Of a stretch of DNA of 64,000 nucleotides, positions 17,885 to 26,708 are shown piece by piece. Positions within the stretch are counted from its first letter, which is position 1. Every line of letters begins with the position of its first letter. Under the pieces are notes generated by a model that had not been told where the DNA came from, ran no database searches, and saw only the letters and a program-made list of their open reading frames with translations. The stretch comes from Liquorilactobacillus cacaonum DSM 21116 (GTDB taxonomy: Bacteria > Bacillota > Bacilli > Lactobacillales > Lactobacillaceae). The translations under genes were made by a program, and so were the position numbers. The stretch is taken from positions 206,058-270,057 of the forward strand of contig NZ_AYZE01000008.1 in the NCBI RefSeq assembly GCF_001436735.1, read 5' to 3'.

Positions 17885-19921
17885 TTACTCCTTTGGAAAA
17901 CTCTGATTAATTGCAGTATTAATGACTTGTTCATCTGCGAGATATGGTTCAGTGATATGTGCATCTTGTTGGTGTAACTGATTAAACTCTACAGTTGTCG
18001 CCATAGCATTTTCATTCCTAGCCCAGTTTCTTCGAGCAACACCACCCATAACATCCCACAAAATAGCTTTTTTAATAATTTCGTCAATTCGCTGGCTACC
18101 ATCTAATACTAGTCCAAAACCACCATTAATTGAACGACCGATTCCAACACCACCACCATTATGTAGTGCCACAAGACTCATTCCACGTGCCGCATTTCCA
18201 GCAAAACACTGAACCGCCATATCCGCCATTACATTACTTCCATCATAAATATTTGAAGTTTCTCTAAATGGTGAATCAGTCCCACTTACATCATGATGAT
18301 CTCTCCCAATCATAACCGGTCCCACTTTGCCTTCACGAACTAGCTTATTGAATTTGAGTGCAATTTGAACCCTGCCAATTGCATCCTGATAAAGAATACG
18401 AGCTTGTGTCCCCACAACTAACTTATTTTCTTCCGCATCTCTAATCCAGTTATAATTATCCATATCTTGATAACGTCGATTTTTATCAATTGACTCCATT
18501 GCCGCCTTGTCTGTTTTGTGTAAATCTTCTGATTTTCCAGACAAGCATACCCAACGAAATGGTCCATATCCATAATCAAATAAATTTGGTCCCATTATAT
18601 CTTCAACATACGAAGGAAAAATGAACCCATCTTTGTCATCAATCCCATTTTTTGAAACTTCTTTAACACCCGCATCATAGATTGCCTTTAAAAATGAATT
18701 CCCATAATCAAAGAAGTATGTTCCCTTCTCATCCAATTGTTTGATTAATTCAAAGTGTTTCTTCAATGTTATATTAACCAATTCATTAAACCTGGTACGA
18801 TCTCTTTCAAGCAATTCTGTGCGCTCTTCGAAAGTTATTCCTTGCGGACAATAACCACCTTCATATGCAGCATGACATGAAGTTTGATCAGAAAGTAAAT
18901 CAATCTTAATATTATTTTGCACCGCATATTCCAATAAATCGACAACATTACCTTCATATGCAATCGAAAGTGCCTTTTTCTCAGCTTGTGCCTTACTTGC
19001 CGTTTCAAAAACTTGTTTTAAATCAGATAATGCAATATCCACCCAACCTTGATCATGTCTTGTCTTAATCCTTGAAGGATCAACTTCGGCGATAATCGAA
19101 ACAGACCCAGCAATTTTTGCTGCTTTGGGCTGTGCTCCACTCATTCCGCCTAACCCTGAACTAATAAATAATTTTCCGGCAAGATCTTCATCCAAAGGTA
19201 TATTTAGCTTCTGTCGGCCAGCATTCAAAAGTGTATTATAAGTCCCATGAACAATTCCTTGTGGCCCAATATACATCCATCCTCCAGCAGTCATTTGGCC
19301 ATAGTTAGCAACACCCATTTCTTCAGCTATTTCCCAATCATCTTGATTATCAAATTCCCCAATCATTAATGCGTTAGTAATAATAACACGTGGGGCTGTC
19401 TCTTCTGAAGGAAATAATCCAACTGGGTGTCCTGATTCAATAACTAATGTTTGCTTATTCGTCAAACGCTCCAAGTATTTCTTAATCAAACGATATTGCA
19501 TCCAATTTTGACAAACACTTCCTGTTTCGCCATACGTTACAAGCTCATACGGATAAAGTGCTACCTCAAAATCAAGGTTATTTTCAATCATAACTTGGAA
19601 TGCTTTTCCCTCTGTACAATTCCCTTGATATTCATCAATTGAATGTCCATAAATTCGTCCTTCTGGGCGAAAGCGATATCCATAGATTCGTCCTTTTGTA
19701 TACAATTCATCTAAAAATTCAGGGATCAGTTCCTTATGAAACTTGACAGGGATATATCTTAAGGCATTTTTCAATGCAATTTGTGTTTGTGCCTCGGTTA
19801 GTCTAAATCCACGTGAAGGAGCACGCCTAATTCCTTCTAAAAATTTTGGATAGGCTGGTAATTTGTCATCTTCAAATAGTGTTAATTCAATTTGTTTTTC
19901 TTTTTCTTCAAGATTTGCCAT
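17885..19921 (-). CDS. hutU: Urocanate hydratase, long form
   Basis: Converts urocanate to imidazolonepropionate using tightly bound NAD. It is 678 residues long, close to mammalian urocanase (about 676) and well above the roughly 550-560 of Bacillus and Pseudomonas enzymes. The NAD loop GLGGMSGAQPKAAKIAG, the active-site region GPFRWVCLSG (equivalent of Cys410) and the C-terminal HNGGGVGIGRSINGG are intact. It lies between the HutF-like deiminase and hutI in the same operon. The reading frame shows no damage. Confidence 0.95.
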   Translation of the reverse strand: MANLEEKEKQIELTLFEDDKLPAYPKFLEGIRRAPSRGFRLTEAQTQIALKNALRYIPVKFHKELIPEFLDELYTKGRIYGYRFRPEGRIYGHSIDEYQGNCTEGKAFQVMIENNLDFEVALYPYELVTYGETGSVCQNWMQYRLIKKYLERLTNKQTLVIESGHPVGLFPSEETAPRVIITNALMIGEFDNQDDWEIAEEMGVANYGQMTAGGWMYIGPQGIVHGTYNTLLNAGRQKLNIPLDEDLAGKLFISSGLGGMSGAQPKAAKIAGSVSIIAEVDPSRIKTRHDQGWVDIALSDLKQVFETASKAQAEKKALSIAYEGNVVDLLEYAVQNNIKIDLLSDQTSCHAAYEGGYCPQGITFEERTELLERDRTRFNELVNITLKKHFELIKQLDEKGTYFFDYGNSFLKAIYDAGVKEVSKNGIDDKDGFIFPSYVEDIMGPNLFDYGYGPFRWVCLSGKSEDLHKTDKAAMESIDKNRRYQDMDNYNWIRDAEENKLVVGTQARILYQDAIGRVQIALKFNKLVREGKVGPVMIGRDHHDVSGTDSPFRETSNIYDGSNVMADMAVQCFAGNAARGMSLVALHNGGGVGIGRSINGGFGLVLDGSQRIDEIIKKAILWDVMGGVARRNWARNENAMATTVEFNQLHQQDAHITEPYLADEQVINTAINQSFPKE

Positions 19922-19947
19922 ACTAAATATTTGCCCCTTTCAATTAA

Positions 19948-21282
19948 TTATCTAATTGTTTCAAAATACTTCATTGTTTCATTAACTTTTCTCAATACTT
20001 TATTTTCAGTTATATTTACTAATTCGCCATCACTAACAGTTTCTTTTCCATTCACAATAACTGTCTTGATTGCATCTGGTTGCAGTGAATATACAATATT
20101 TGGTAACATCTGTTCTAAATCGTCACTTAGAGGATTCATTGAAAAATTGTTCAAATCAATCCCTACAAAATCGGCTAATTGACCAACCTTGATTTCTCCA
20201 ACATCTAAATCGAGCTGCTTACCACCATTCTTAGTACCCATATCAAAAACTTGCTTGCATTTCACACACAATGCATCTCTAGTTGCTGCTTTTTGCAATA
20301 AAGCTGTCATCCGCATCTCTTCAAAAACACTAATCCGGTTATTACCACAAGCACCATCACTTCCTAAAGAAATGTTAATATTGTTGTTGACCATTCTTGG
20401 AATATTAGTAATTCCATCAGCTAAAAACATATTACTTGAGGGACAATAATTAAGTGATGCATGATTTTCACCTAAAAGTTTAACCTCATTGTCCTCTAAC
20501 CACACACCATGTGTAATTACCAAATTTGAATCGACTACCCCTAATTCGTCAAGGTATTCAACAGTTCTTTTTCCATGATCTTTAATAGTAGCATCAACTT
20601 CAAATGTTTCTTCGGCAACATGCATATGAAATTTTGTACCTAATTCATTTGCCAAATTATGACCTGCCTGAATCATTTCTGGACTGGCCCCATGTAAGCT
20701 ATGAGGCGCTGGAATGATTGTAATCATTGAATCATTTTGGTATTTTTTAGCAAGATCACGTGTATTTTTTACTGCTTGATCAACCGTCTCTAGATAACCG
20801 TTTGGTGCCCCATCCCAATCATACATTGTTCGTGCTAATACTAATCGAATACCAATATCCTTAGCTGCTTGAATCACTGCCTCATCAGATTCAGTTCCAT
20901 AGTTATGCAGATAAAAGAAATCACAAACAGATGTTACACCACACTTCATCATTTCTGCATATGCAAATAATGCACCATTGTATATATCTTCCAATCTCAT
21001 TTGAGGCGAGTACTTATACAACGAGTTATCACGCCAAGTTAAAAAAGGTTGATCAATTGCTATTCCTCTTAACAGACTTTGAAAAGAATGATTGTGAGTG
21101 TTTACTGTTCCTGGAACAAATACAGTATCCGAATATTCTTTTTGAGCAAATTCAGGATAAAGTTCTTTTATGACTTCAGCGGGTGCTATTTTAATAATTT
21201 TATTGTCATCAATAGCAATTCCATAATTTAATACAAATTGATCTTCAAAATAAATATATTTAGGAAGTAATATTTTTTTCAT
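19948..21282 (-). CDS. hutF: HutF-like formiminoglutamate deiminase (amidohydrolase)
   Basis: A 444-residue metal-dependent amidohydrolase. Metal-binding motifs appear in order: NTHNHSF, FHMHVAEE, VITHGVWL and LGSDGACGNN. In the hut context the fitting reaction is N-formimino-glutamate to N-formyl-glutamate plus ammonia (HutF branch). The ATG overlaps the stop of the upstream M20 amidase by one base (TAATG), implying coupled translation of the two last-step enzymes. General deaminases such as guanine or chlorohydrolase-type enzymes share these motifs, so specificity rests on context. Confidence 0.78.
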   Translation of the reverse strand: MKKILLPKYIYFEDQFVLNYGIAIDDNKIIKIAPAEVIKELYPEFAQKEYSDTVFVPGTVNTHNHSFQSLLRGIAIDQPFLTWRDNSLYKYSPQMRLEDIYNGALFAYAEMMKCGVTSVCDFFYLHNYGTESDEAVIQAAKDIGIRLVLARTMYDWDGAPNGYLETVDQAVKNTRDLAKKYQNDSMITIIPAPHSLHGASPEMIQAGHNLANELGTKFHMHVAEETFEVDATIKDHGKRTVEYLDELGVVDSNLVITHGVWLEDNEVKLLGENHASLNYCPSSNMFLADGITNIPRMVNNNINISLGSDGACGNNRISVFEEMRMTALLQKAATRDALCVKCKQVFDMGTKNGGKQLDLDVGEIKVGQLADFVGIDLNNFSMNPLSDDLEQMLPNIVYSLQPDAIKTVIVNGKETVSDGELVNITENKVLRKVNETMKYFETIR

Positions 21283-22547
21283 TAATCCAACTCCTTATCA
21301 AGTCGTAAAATCGTATTCAATAATACATTCCCTGCGACTTCAATATCATCTATTTGTGAAAATTCTTCTTTACAATGGCTTTTCCCATCAACACTTTTCA
21401 CAAAAAGCATCCCTGCTCGACCAATCCGTGCAAGATTTGCAGCATCATGGCCTGCCATACTTGTCATTTGTTGTGGTTGATACTTATATTCTTCTTCTGT
21501 ACTTGCCACTAATGCAGCGCTAATTTGTTTATTTAAATCAGCTGGTTTTTGGTACAATATTTTTTCACGTTGATTTTGAATTCCCTTCTCCCATAATTGT
21601 TCAAAACATTCATCGAGAAAAGTAATCGTTTGTTCAACTTTCTGCCAGTTACCAGATCTAATATCAATATTGAACTTTACACTTCCAGGAATTATATTAG
21701 CAGCGTTCGGTAAAACTTCTGCAAACCCAATGGTTCCAACAACAGGATCAGTTTCATCAAATTCAGATAAAAATTTTCGCAGTTCAAGATTTATCCAACT
21801 CATAGCCAATAAAGCATCTTTACGATGTTTCAAATCAGTTGTTCCTGCATGATTTGATTCACCTTTTAATTCAACTAGTTCACGATAAATACCTGTTATA
21901 CTTGAAACAACTGCAACTGGTTCTTCTCTCTCAAACAATCGTCTGCCTTGCTCAATATGGCATTCCAAAAATGCAGCAAAACTATCTGGTTTTAAAACAT
22001 TTTCATCAATATGCTGAAAATCACCACCTAAGCGATCAATAGCATCTGCCAAAGATTCTTTTGTCTCAATATGACTAAATTTTTTTAAATTGTCTTGTCC
22101 GACAACACCCGAAATAATTTTGCTTCCTAAGGTTGAGATTTGATAAGGATTCGGTTCTTCTCCAGTCAATGAAATCACCTTCAGCGGATGTCTCAATGTA
22201 ATCTCATTTTCAGACAATGTTTGACTAACTTCTGTTGCTAAAAGGACACCTAATGCTCCATCGTATTTACCCCCTTCAGGAACACTATCGTTATGCGATC
22301 CGATAATAATAGGAGCTAATTCTTTCTCACTTACATAAGGATAAGAACCCCACAAATTTGCTCCAACATCTGTCGTAATTTCACTAACAACATTCTTCAA
22401 CCAATATTCTTTTATCCATTTGCGAGAATCAATATCAGCCTGACTGGCAAGTGAACGATTAACCCCACCTTTTTGACTGAGACCTATCTCTCCTAACTCA
22501 AGAATATTGTGTTGAATTCTCGCCTTATTGACCTTTAAATTCAACAT
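21282..22547 (-). CDS. M20-family carbamoylase-type amidase, candidate N-formylglutamate deformylase
   Basis: A 421-residue protein of the hydantoinase/N-carbamoyl-amino-acid amidase group (M20 fold, two-metal). Metal and substrate motifs: GSHNDSVPEGGKYDGALGV, LTGEEPN, ECHIEQGRRLF, GESNHAGTTDLKHRKDAL and SMAGHDAANLA. No HutG (arginase-like or DUF-type deformylase) is present, and this gene is translationally coupled to hutF, so it most likely removes the formyl group from N-formylglutamate to give glutamate and formate. That role is inference; allantoate or N-carbamoyl-amino-acid hydrolysis is the family default. Start is ATG 22547 with GGGAG 9 bases upstream. Confidence 0.82.
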   Translation of the reverse strand: MLNLKVNKARIQHNILELGEIGLSQKGGVNRSLASQADIDSRKWIKEYWLKNVVSEITTDVGANLWGSYPYVSEKELAPIIIGSHNDSVPEGGKYDGALGVLLATEVSQTLSENEITLRHPLKVISLTGEEPNPYQISTLGSKIISGVVGQDNLKKFSHIETKESLADAIDRLGGDFQHIDENVLKPDSFAAFLECHIEQGRRLFEREEPVAVVSSITGIYRELVELKGESNHAGTTDLKHRKDALLAMSWINLELRKFLSEFDETDPVVGTIGFAEVLPNAANIIPGSVKFNIDIRSGNWQKVEQTITFLDECFEQLWEKGIQNQREKILYQKPADLNKQISAALVASTEEEYKYQPQQMTSMAGHDAANLARIGRAGMLFVKSVDGKSHCKEEFSQIDDIEVAGNVLLNTILRLDKELD

Positions 22548-22592
22548 ACTAATTTCTCCCAACCTGATTACCTTCTTACTTACATACTTTTT

Positions 22593-23324
22593 TTAAATTA
22601 CTTTTTCAAGAAACTTCTTTGTCCGTTCTGTCTTTGGAGCATAGAATAGTTCTTGCGGTGTACCAGTCTCCACAATCTTTCCATTTTCCATAAAAACAAC
22701 TTTATTAGCAACTTCTCTTGCAAAACCCATTTCATGGGTAACAACTACCATTGTCATACCATCGTCAGCCAAATCTTTCATAACCTTCAAAACTTCACCT
22801 ACCAACTCTGGATCAAGTGCAGAGGTCGGTTCATCAAAAAGCATTAATTCTGGATTCATTGCAAGTGCTCTTGCAATTGCTACACGTTGTTGTTGCCCAC
22901 CTGACAACTTTGATGGGTAATAATCAACTCGATCAGATAATCCAACTTTACTAAGAAGTTCACGAGCTTTTTTTTCACTTTCAACTTTATCAGCTTTTTT
23001 CACTCTTATCGGGGCTATCATGACATTCTTTAAAACGGTCATGTGTGGGAATAAGTTGAAACTTTGAAAAACCATTCCCATTTTTTCTTGAACTTTTTCA
23101 ACACATTTTTTATCATCTTGAACTAGTTCAATTCCATCAATATTAACTGATCCACTATCTCTTTGCTCTAAATTAATTAGACATCTTAAAAATGTGCTTT
23201 TACCTGCTCCTGAAGGCCCGATAATCGCAATAACATCACCTTTTTCAACATCAAGATTGATATTATCTAGAACCTTGTGATCATTAAAAACTTTATCTAA
23301 TTTATCAACTTTCAACATAACCAT
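22593..23324 (-). CDS. Polar amino-acid ABC transporter ATPase (GlnQ/HisP-like)
   Basis: A 243-residue ATPase with Walker [10 protein letters not shown], signature [15 protein letters not shown], Walker [15 protein letters not shown] and the H-loop VVTHEMGFA. It powers a polar amino-acid importer with the permease and binding protein encoded just upstream. AGGAGG is found 10 bases before ATG 23324. Placement inside the hut operon suggests histidine (or urocanate) uptake. Confidence 0.92.
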   Translation of the reverse strand: MVMLKVDKLDKVFNDHKVLDNINLDVEKGDVIAIIGPSGAGKSTFLRCLINLEQRDSGSVNIDGIELVQDDKKCVEKVQEKMGMVFQSFNLFPHMTVLKNVMIAPIRVKKADKVESEKKARELLSKVGLSDRVDYYPSKLSGGQQQRVAIARALAMNPELMLFDEPTSALDPELVGEVLKVMKDLADDGMTMVVVTHEMGFAREVANKVVFMENGKIVETGTPQELFYAPKTERTKKFLEKVI

Positions 23325-23338
23325 ATTTATAATCCCTC

Positions 23339-23986
23339 CTAGTATATTGATAATTTGGCTTCTAGTTTGTTAAATATATATGAGAATATTGATGTTAATA
23401 ACAAGTAAATTAGTGCTGCTGTTATATAAACCTCAGTATATTTAAATGTTGCTGAACCAATTAACTGTGCTTCTCTCATTAACTCAACCATTGCAATTGT
23501 TGAAACTAATGAAGTATCTTTCAACATACCTATGAATTGATTGCCCATAGCAGGCAAAATATTTCTCAATGTTTGCGGTAAGACAATATGAAACATCGTT
23601 TGAATGTAACTCATACCCAATACATTAGCAGCTTCATACTGTCCTTTTGAGATAGAAATAATTCCTCCACGCACAATCTCCGCTGTATAAGCTGCACTGT
23701 TAAAGGAAAGACCGATAACTGCTGCAGCAAAGGGACTTAGTGTGATTCCCCATGACGGAAGAGCATAGTATAGAAAAAATAATTGTAAAATTAAAGGTGT
23801 CCCTCTAAAAATCCATAAATAAAATCTGGCAATTGCATTTATAACTTTTTGTTTTGATATTCGCATAAATGCTATTATTATTGCCAAAATCGTCCCGGCT
23901 ACCAGTGAAACAACCGTTAGCTCAATAGTCATTACACTCGATTGCAACATAATTGGCAATTTTTCTAATGTGAATTGTAAGTTCAT
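23339..23986 (-). CDS. Polar amino-acid ABC transporter permease (HisM/GlnP-like)
   Basis: A 215-residue permease with about five membrane segments. It carries the family coupling motif in the cytoplasmic loop ([20 protein letters not shown], around residues 120-140). Only one permease gene is present, so a homodimer is expected. It lies between the binding-protein and ATPase genes in the hut operon. Confidence 0.92.
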   Translation of the reverse strand: MNLQFTLEKLPIMLQSSVMTIELTVVSLVAGTILAIIIAFMRISKQKVINAIARFYLWIFRGTPLILQLFFLYYALPSWGITLSPFAAAVIGLSFNSAAYTAEIVRGGIISISKGQYEAANVLGMSYIQTMFHIVLPQTLRNILPAMGNQFIGMLKDTSLVSTIAMVELMREAQLIGSATFKYTEVYITAALIYLLLTSIFSYIFNKLEAKLSIY

Positions 23987-24004
23987 CTTTTAAACCTCCA
24001 GAAT

Positions 24005-24871
24005 TTATTTATAAACGTCATAATCAAACCATTTCTTTGAAATCTTTGTAAGTGTTCCATCTTTCTTTAATGAATCCATTGCTTTTTGAACTGCCTTTTG
24101 TAACTGCTTATCATTCTTTCTAAATGCTATTCCATAAGGTTCCTTAATATTCAAAACTACTTTAGAATATGTTCCCGGTACTTTTTGCATATAATAATTA
24201 GCAACTTCAAAATCATCAACATATGCAGCAATTCGTTTATTTGCTAAATCCTGTAAAGCAAGTGTTGCTGAATCGTACTTTTTAACCTGTTTAACACCCT
24301 TAATTGCATCTACTCTATCGACAATTGCTTGTGCTCCAGCTTGAACACCCACTGTCTTGCCCTTCAAGTCACTTAAGCTCTTTATCTTCTTAACATTAGT
24401 TACCTTTTTATTGACGATAATCGTCATTCCACCATTAAAATAGGGCTTTGAAAATGAAACGGCCTTTGCACGTTCTGCTGTAATTCCCATTGCAGAAAGT
24501 ACCATATCGAATTTCTTTGATTGTAAAGAAGGAATGATTCCATCCCAATCCGTTGGGATATTGTTAATCTTGACACCTAATTTAGCAGCCAATGCTTTGT
24601 CTACATCGATATCAAAACCAGTTAACTTTCCATTACTATTCTTGAAGTCCATTGGTGGATATGCATCGTCTATCCCATTTTTTATCTCACCAGACTTTTT
24701 AATTCTGGAAGGTAAAAGCTTATACAAACTTTTGTCTTCTTTAACCTTACCTACTTTTGCAATTGAAACAGTTGAATTTTCTTTATTTGAACTTTTAGAA
24801 CTACATCCCACCAAAATCACGCTAACTAGAAAAAACATCAAAGTAGTAAAAATTAATTTTCCTTTTTTCAT
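24005..24871 (-). CDS. Amino-acid ABC transporter substrate-binding lipoprotein
   Basis: A 288-residue extracellular solute-binding protein of family 3. The signal peptide ends in a lipobox LVGC-SS (around residues 20-25), so it is anchored by lipid. The mature domain has the classic GIDDAYPPMDF start and a GFDIDVDKALAAKLG segment. The real start is ATG 24871, preceded by TTTAGGAGG that lies inside the 3' end of hutH. Likely ligand: histidine, from context. Confidence 0.9.
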   Translation of the reverse strand: MKKGKLIFTTLMFFLVSVILVGCSSKSSNKENSTVSIAKVGKVKEDKSLYKLLPSRIKKSGEIKNGIDDAYPPMDFKNSNGKLTGFDIDVDKALAAKLGVKINNIPTDWDGIIPSLQSKKFDMVLSAMGITAERAKAVSFSKPYFNGGMTIIVNKKVTNVKKIKSLSDLKGKTVGVQAGAQAIVDRVDAIKGVKQVKKYDSATLALQDLANKRIAAYVDDFEVANYYMQKVPGTYSKVVLNIKEPYGIAFRKNDKQLQKAVQKAMDSLKKDGTLTKISKKWFDYDVYK

Positions 24872-24884
24872 AAATAATTTCCTC

Positions 24885-26459
24885 CTAAACATTTAAGTCG
24901 ACTCCGACACTTCCCACTATTTCTTCTACCCTATCTATTAAAATTCCTTGATTTAATATTTTCTTTATATTGACTAAATCATCATAGAAGGCTCTATCAT
25001 GTTCAATCTTTGGAACGGTCTTTCGCATCTCGCTAATTACACTTTGCAAACTCGGAGCTAATTTTTTAATATCCAAAAATTCCAATGCTTCCTTGGTTAC
25101 AAAAAACCAAATTGACATAACTTCTTTGAACTTTTCACTTACAACCAATGCCTTTTTTGATGCTAAATATGCAAAAGTTACTACATCCTCTTGTTCAGCT
25201 GACATCGTACTATTATTAATATTGACTGGATTAGTTAGTAACTTCATCTCGTTCAATATTCCTGCCAATGTATAATGAACAATCATTAACCCATTATTAG
25301 CACCCGGGGAACTAACTAAAAATGGAGGAAAGCCGCTGTGTCTTGTATCCAAGAACCGATTTACAATTCTTTCTATAGTATTTACAAAATTTGTTACTGC
25401 AATTACCAAGTAGTCCATATGTAGCGAAACATATGTTGCATCAAAATTACCATTCATCCATGCCTTTGCCCCATTACTATTTAACAAAACCGGATTATCA
25501 CTGACAGATAGTAATTCCTCATACACACTTTGAAGGGTCTCTTTGAATACACGATCAAGTGCTCCTATCATTTGCGGCATTGTCCTAATTGACAACGCGT
25601 CTTGCACTCTTAAGTCTTGACTTTCTAACAAATTTTGACTTCCTTTTAGAATTCTTCGTATATTAGCTGCCACTTCATATTGCTCTTGATGTTTCTTTAA
25701 CTCCATTACATTTTCATCTAACTCACTAAATGCGCCTTTTAAACCTTCAAAACTAAGAGCTGCTCCCAATTCAACATTCTTCAATTCAGAATAGATATTG
25801 TAAGTTGCTAGAATTGCAATCCCAGTAACGGCCATAGTCCCTGAAATTAATGCCAATCCTTCTTTTGGTTGCAACTGTGGAATTTTAATTTTTAGTCTAG
25901 TAAGTTCAATTTGACTATCTATTATTTTTGAATCAACAAATACCTTACCATCACCTATCATTGCTCTGTATATATGAGCCTCAATGCTGAGATATCCCAC
26001 AGATCCTTCCCCTGGGGCAAATGGATAAATATGTCGATTCAGCATTTCTTTGACACTTATTAAAGTTTCTAATGAAACTCCAGAAAAGCCCCTGCCTAAA
26101 TTCACTAATGCCATTAACATTATTGCTCTTGTTTCTGCATAACTTAAAGGGTTCCCTACAGCAACAGAATGAGAGCGAAGAATATTTTTTTGTAGATTAG
26201 CTTGTTGTTTATAATCAATTTCCTTAGTCCAATTGTCACCAAGGCCTGTATTTACACCATATATTTTTTGGCTGCTCTTTAACGCATTCTTTAGTGTTTG
26301 ATTTGATTGTTCAACCTTTTGCTTATATGTTTCATCAAATTCAACTATAGCTTCGTAATTTGTAACAGCAATAAATTCGGTAATACTTATCTGCTTTTCT
26401 CCAAGAATCACTTTCGAAATTTCTCGTGGATTCCCTCTCATTACTGCATTCAAGTCCAA
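24885..26459 (-). CDS. hutH: HutH homologue lacking the MIO tripeptide
   Basis: A 524-residue member of the aromatic amino-acid lyase family, first gene of the hut operon. Retained family positions (Pseudomonas numbering in brackets): Tyr67 in YGVNTGLG (Tyr53), His97 in SHSVAVG (His83), Gln286 (277), Arg292 (283), Phe339 in GNF (329) and Glu424 in EQED (414). The loop that should read GSVG-ASG-DLA instead reads GSVG-YLS-IEAH (residues 152-162; Tyr156-Leu157-Ser158 at 25986-25994), so the MIO cofactor cannot form in the usual way. Asn195 is replaced by Ser206 (LISGT) and Tyr280 by Leu289 (QDALSIR). It starts at TTG 26459, with AGGAGG 9 bases upstream. Either it is a lyase using different chemistry or it has another role; context argues for histidine. 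Confidence 0.85.
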   Translation of the reverse strand: MDLNAVMRGNPREISKVILGEKQISITEFIAVTNYEAIVEFDETYKQKVEQSNQTLKNALKSSQKIYGVNTGLGDNWTKEIDYKQQANLQKNILRSHSVAVGNPLSYAETRAIMLMALVNLGRGFSGVSLETLISVKEMLNRHIYPFAPGEGSVGYLSIEAHIYRAMIGDGKVFVDSKIIDSQIELTRLKIKIPQLQPKEGLALISGTMAVTGIAILATYNIYSELKNVELGAALSFEGLKGAFSELDENVMELKKHQEQYEVAANIRRILKGSQNLLESQDLRVQDALSIRTMPQMIGALDRVFKETLQSVYEELLSVSDNPVLLNSNGAKAWMNGNFDATYVSLHMDYLVIAVTNFVNTIERIVNRFLDTRHSGFPPFLVSSPGANNGLMIVHYTLAGILNEMKLLTNPVNINNSTMSAEQEDVVTFAYLASKKALVVSEKFKEVMSIWFFVTKEALEFLDIKKLAPSLQSVISEMRKTVPKIEHDRAFYDDLVNIKKILNQGILIDRVEEIVGSVGVDLNV

Positions 26460-26665
26460 ATATGCATTCCTCCTTTAAGAACAGTAAATAATATAATTAT
26501 CAATAGCATAATAAGATTGATGGTTTCATTACTATAGGTAGTAGGTTAATATAGATAACGCTAATAATCAATCGCTAAATTAAAAAACAATTAAAAACAA
26601 TAAATAAAACGGTTGCTTTTTAATTAAACAAAGCAAAAGATGGACTTCTCATAACTTTTTTTGCA
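26460..26665 (-). promoter_or_regulatory. hut operon upstream region with candidate operator
   Basis: This A/T-rich region of about 205 bases precedes hutH. It holds AAAGGAGG just before the TTG start. A 6-bp inverted repeat (ATCAAT at 26499-26504, ATTGAT at 26516-26521, 11-base spacer) may be a regulator site for the RpiR protein. No HutP-type attenuator hairpin and no clear cre site were found. The exact promoter is not resolved. Confidence 0.35.
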
Positions 26666-26698
26666 TAAAAAAACAGAACTCAGAAAAAGAGTTCTGTT
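26666..26698 (-). terminator. Terminator of the YhgE/Pip gene
   Basis: A 10-bp perfect stem (AACAGAACTC at 26672-26681 with GAGTTCTGTT at 26689-26698), followed on the minus strand by a U-run (A-run at 26665-26671). It ends just downstream of the yhgE-like stop codon. Confidence 0.9.
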
Positions 26699-26708
26699 CT
26701 ATCTTACT

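Noticed and set aside
21282-22547. Allantoate or N-carbamoyl-amino-acid amidase as the main role of the M20 protein
   Set aside because: No allantoin, hydantoin or pyrimidine-degradation genes are near; translational coupling to hutF favours formylglutamate. Not excluded biochemically.
25981-26004. Sequencing error or frameshift explaining the missing MIO tripeptide in HutH
   Set aside because: The frame is open on both sides, flanking family residues are conserved, and two other catalytic positions are changed in step, so a local error cannot account for it.
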